IMG/VR virus record: IMGVR_UViG_3300046660_000372 | Coordinates: 1-49,873 of that record | Reading direction: 5' to 3' (one strand) | DNA: 49,873 bases | DNA from: a virus | Part shown: positions 47,663-49,873 of the stretch, piece after piece | Layout of the letters: every line of letters begins with the position of its first letter | How positions within the stretch are numbered: position 1 is the first letter of the stretch | Made by a program: the position numbers and the translations under genes | The notes under the pieces: generated by a model | Told to the model about the DNA's origin: nothing | Databases searched by the model: none | Seen by the model: the letters and a program-made list of their open reading frames with translations, nothing else

Positions 47663-49873
47663 ATGAAAAGAGTACTTTTTTTAATCTCAATTACAATGCT
47701 GATTTGTGCCGGCGTGGCTGGTCAAACGCCTTCCTTGGCAAAGCAGCAGGTAACCGCGCGAATTAACGACAGTATCCGCACCAATGGTGTCCGTGCAATT
47801 ACCGCCGCAACGCTCAATCAAATAATACAGGCAGTCAATAATGTAAACGTTGACAGCAACCAGGTGGCGCAGATAATAAACGGACAAAAGGGAGCGGCCA
47901 ACGGTCTGGCCACCCTGCTAAATAATGGTCGTCTTCCAATTGTTCAGCTACCGACAATTATCGACAGTATATGGGCCATAAACGATACAACCATACGTGT
48001 ACACAATATTTACGGCTACAGCTACAATGTGCCCGTAAAGGGCCGTGCTGGGGCAGGCTTGACGGCTCCGAATTTAACATATAACTATATAAACGGGTTC
48101 GGTCAATACGCCTACCTGGATGCGGATAGCATTTTTGAGGGGTCGGCCCATAGATTCTATTATGACAGTTATGCAAGGGCCGCATTTACCCTGACAACAG
48201 TTGGTACCAGTGGGGCTGCAACTTATAATAGCAGTACAGGGGTCTGGAATATCCCAAACTATTCAGCCGGCGGCGGGATGGGCAATCCCATGACCAACAT
48301 GGGAGATCTGATTTATGGCGGCGCCGGTGGTAGTCCTTTGCGCCTACCAGTCGGGGGGGCTCACCAGGTGTTGCATGGCGGCTCGATTCCTGGGTACAGC
48401 GCTATTGACCTGACAAATGAAGTCGTAGGGCAGCTGGCTGATGCAAATATTGCGTCCGCGCCAACATGGAATGCTAAGGAAAATGCATTGACATTTGGTA
48501 ACGGCCTTACCCGATCTTCAAACGCTGTATCATTTGGCGGCACATTATCATCAAGCGTATCCGTTGACGGTGGAGAGGGGACATATAGTGTTGGATTTTC
48601 AAACGTGAACAACTTCAATATGACTGCTTTTGGGCAGTTGTATATGTTCGGCGGTCCTATAATATTGCAGTCTAATAGTTCGCAAATAACTATCCGGCCG
48701 AATAGTATTCGGGTTGAGGGTCAGGATTCAGTTGTAATAGGGACCTTAAACGGCCCGTTTAAATATTATTTGTTGAATGTGCCCAATCAAACAGGCACAA
48801 CGAACTTAACGACACTGGTATATGACACCACGACAAACAGAATATACCGTCAAAATATAAATGTTGGGACAGTTACGAGTGTCGGGGGCACGTCCAACCG
48901 GGTAACATCAACTGGCGGCACCACGCCTGTGATTGATATAGCGTCGACGTACGTGGGTCAAGGGAGTATAACGACTGTGGGCACACTGACCGGCGGTGCG
49001 ACCGGCAGCGGCTTTACAATCGCCCTGAGCACTTCCACTGTAACGGGTACGCTGTCCGATGCCAGGCTAAGCGCGAATATTCCTTTTCTGAATGGGAATA
49101 ACACTTTCACTGGGACGGCCACGGCTTTCAGCGGGACCTTCAATCTGGCGGCGCTGGCTGGCACGGGTACCAGGATGGTTACCGTCAGCAGCACCGGGGA
49201 TTTGGGGGCGCAAGCCATCCCGTCCGGCGGCGGGGCTACCAATTTGGGACAAGCTCAAAACGCAACAACATATAGTATCAGTTCAAGTACAGGGGCATCG
49301 GCAACCTTACAGACGGCCACAACATTACTGGCCGGGCTGTACGATACTGCCAGTAAGCGCAGGGTTGACAGCATAGGCGACGGGACTTACTGGACGGTAC
49401 ATACTTTTAAGATAAAGACCGGAAAGGGGATTTATGCTTATGGGCTAAATAGCGATAGCCTTGCCATTGCGGTAGATAGCCTTCCAATAGTGCAGGATTT
49501 GCGGCTAAGTGGTAGTAATATCCAGGCATATATTGGCGGGGCCTGGGCGAACAAAGTCGATTTGTCCGGTTACCTTACTGGCACAGTCGGCACTACATCT
49601 GGCGGTACGGGGTTGACTTCTTATACGACAGGGGATATTCCTTATGCAATCGCAACAAATACACTTGGGAAACTGGCCCCTGGTACCAATGGGTATATAC
49701 TTACAATGGTTTCGGGCTTACCGGCCTGGGCGGCCGCTGCTTCGGCTGGGACAGTTACGAGTGTCGGGGGCACGTCCAACCGGGTAACATCAACTGGCGG
49801 CACCACGCCTGTGATTGATATAGCGTCGACGTACGTGGGTCAAGGGAGTATAACGACTGTGGGCACACTGACC
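47663..49873 (+). CDS. Fibre-like protein with signal peptide, N-terminal part (partial; continues at 1-1999)
   Basis: ATG at 47663, two bases after the collar fibre; open to the window end. It begins MKRVLFLISITMLICAGVAGQ, a Sec signal peptide with likely cleavage after VAG or VAGQ. Then come about 700 residues of fibre-type repeats, for example SFGNGLTRSS-like LTFGNGLTRSSNAVSFGG, the 117-residue repeat unit (48865-49215), and GTSGGTGLTSYTTGDIPYAI followed by TNTLGKLAPGTNGYILTMVS, a motif well known in Bacteroidota phage fibres. The frame passes the circular join (49746 is a multiple of three) and ends at 1999, giving 1360 residues. Signal peptides on fibre proteins are unexpected. Confidence 0.8.
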   Translation, partial: MKRVLFLISITMLICAGVAGQTPSLAKQQVTARINDSIRTNGVRAITAATLNQIIQAVNNVNVDSNQVAQIINGQKGAANGLATLLNNGRLPIVQLPTIIDSIWAINDTTIRVHNIYGYSYNVPVKGRAGAGLTAPNLTYNYINGFGQYAYLDADSIFEGSAHRFYYDSYARAAFTLTTVGTSGAATYNSSTGVWNIPNYSAGGGMGNPMTNMGDLIYGGAGGSPLRLPVGGAHQVLHGGSIPGYSAIDLTNEVVGQLADANIASAPTWNAKENALTFGNGLTRSSNAVSFGGTLSSSVSVDGGEGTYSVGFSNVNNFNMTAFGQLYMFGGPIILQSNSSQITIRPNSIRVEGQDSVVIGTLNGPFKYYLLNVPNQTGTTNLTTLVYDTTTNRIYRQNINVGTVTSVGGTSNRVTSTGGTTPVIDIASTYVGQGSITTVGTLTGGATGSGFTIALSTSTVTGTLSDARLSANIPFLNGNNTFTGTATAFSGTFNLAALAGTGTRMVTVSSTGDLGAQAIPSGGGATNLGQAQNATTYSISSSTGASATLQTATTLLAGLYDTASKRRVDSIGDGTYWTVHTFKIKTGKGIYAYGLNSDSLAIAVDSLPIVQDLRLSGSNIQAYIGGAWANKVDLSGYLTGTVGTTSGGTGLTSYTTGDIPYAIATNTLGKLAPGTNGYILTMVSGLPAWAAAASAGTVTSVGGTSNRVTSTGGTTPVIDIASTYVGQGSITTVGTLT
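48865..49215. repeat. Long direct repeat, copy A (identical to 1-351)
   Basis: It is identical to 1-351 over 351 bases, then nearly identical to about 49235. It lies about 880 bases before the second copy on the circular map and in the same frame. Recombination between copies would delete or duplicate about 880 bases and keep the reading frame, since the spacing (882 bases) is a multiple of three. Confidence 0.95.
49747..49873. repeat. 127-base terminal overlap with the window start
   Basis: These 127 bases equal bases 1-127. An overlap of exactly 127 equals a common assembly k-mer size and starts at the edge of the 351-base repeat, so it is an assembly join and not a packaged terminal repeat. 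Removing it leaves a circle of 49,746 bp. Confidence 0.9.

Noticed and set aside
49747-49873. Direct terminal repeat as a packaging end
   Set aside because: It is exactly 127 bp, starts at an internal repeat boundary and lies inside a coding frame, which fits assembly overlap better than a phage terminus.

Overview
The window looks like a complete temperate tailed-phage genome from a Bacteroidota host, probably of the Sphingobacteriia/Chitinophagia type. The evidence for the host group is: few recognisable Shine-Dalgarno sites, TAnnTTTG-like promoter elements, an integrase of the Bacteroidota tyrosine-recombinase type, tail-fibre repeats of the type common in phages of this phylum, and many Bacteroidota-style exported proteins. 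The last 127 bases equal the first 127, and one reading frame (a 1360-residue fibre-like gene, 47663 to the end and then 1 to 1999) runs through that join without a stop. The simplest reading is a circular molecule of 49,746 bp, cut by the assembler at the edge of a 351-bp repeat inside the fibre gene.

Layout. (1) 1-9444: the end of the fibre-like gene, a secreted two-domain hydrolase with a PKD-like tail, and a run of lipoproteins and membrane proteins that includes a holin candidate, a candidate unimolecular spanin and a lysozyme-like endolysin; then a terminator, one orphan gene and a tiny lipoprotein. (2) 9445-12721: control and integration. It holds two paralogous DNA-binding regulators on opposite strands with matching start-site promoters, a third HTH protein, a possible leader RNA with a 34-residue membrane peptide, a candidate attP containing a tRNA 3' end, the integrase, and a convergent lipoprotein. 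(3) 12932-14236: CI-like repressor diverging from cro/excisionase-like early genes, with paired palindromic operators between them. (4) 14519-26985: recombination and replication. It holds a RecT-like annealase, a RecE-like nuclease, an HNH-like protein, a PAPS-reductase-family protein, a Dam-type methylase, an SF2 helicase, a Toprim/Spo11-like protein, a deoxyribosyltransferase-like protein, a primase-SF3 helicase, a probable iteron origin, a VRR-NUC nuclease and SSB. (5) 27274-35648: packaging and head, lambda-like in order (Nu1-like, gpA-like, gpW-like, portal, protease-capsid fusion, decoration protein, connector). (6) 35650-47661: a P2-like contractile tail (completion protein, sheath, tube, frameshifted chaperone, tape measure, U, X, D, spike, gp25-like, J, I, fibres).

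How it works together: the lambda-like head and P2-like contractile tail make this a mosaic temperate myovirus. The repressor operator motif TGAAG-N4-CTTCA occurs twice in the immunity region and again just upstream of the head/tail operon, so one repressor may silence both early and late genes. The most unusual part is the block between tail and endolysin. A fibre-like protein, a large hydrolase and several lipoproteins there all carry Sec signal peptides, which virion proteins assembled in the cytoplasm should not need.
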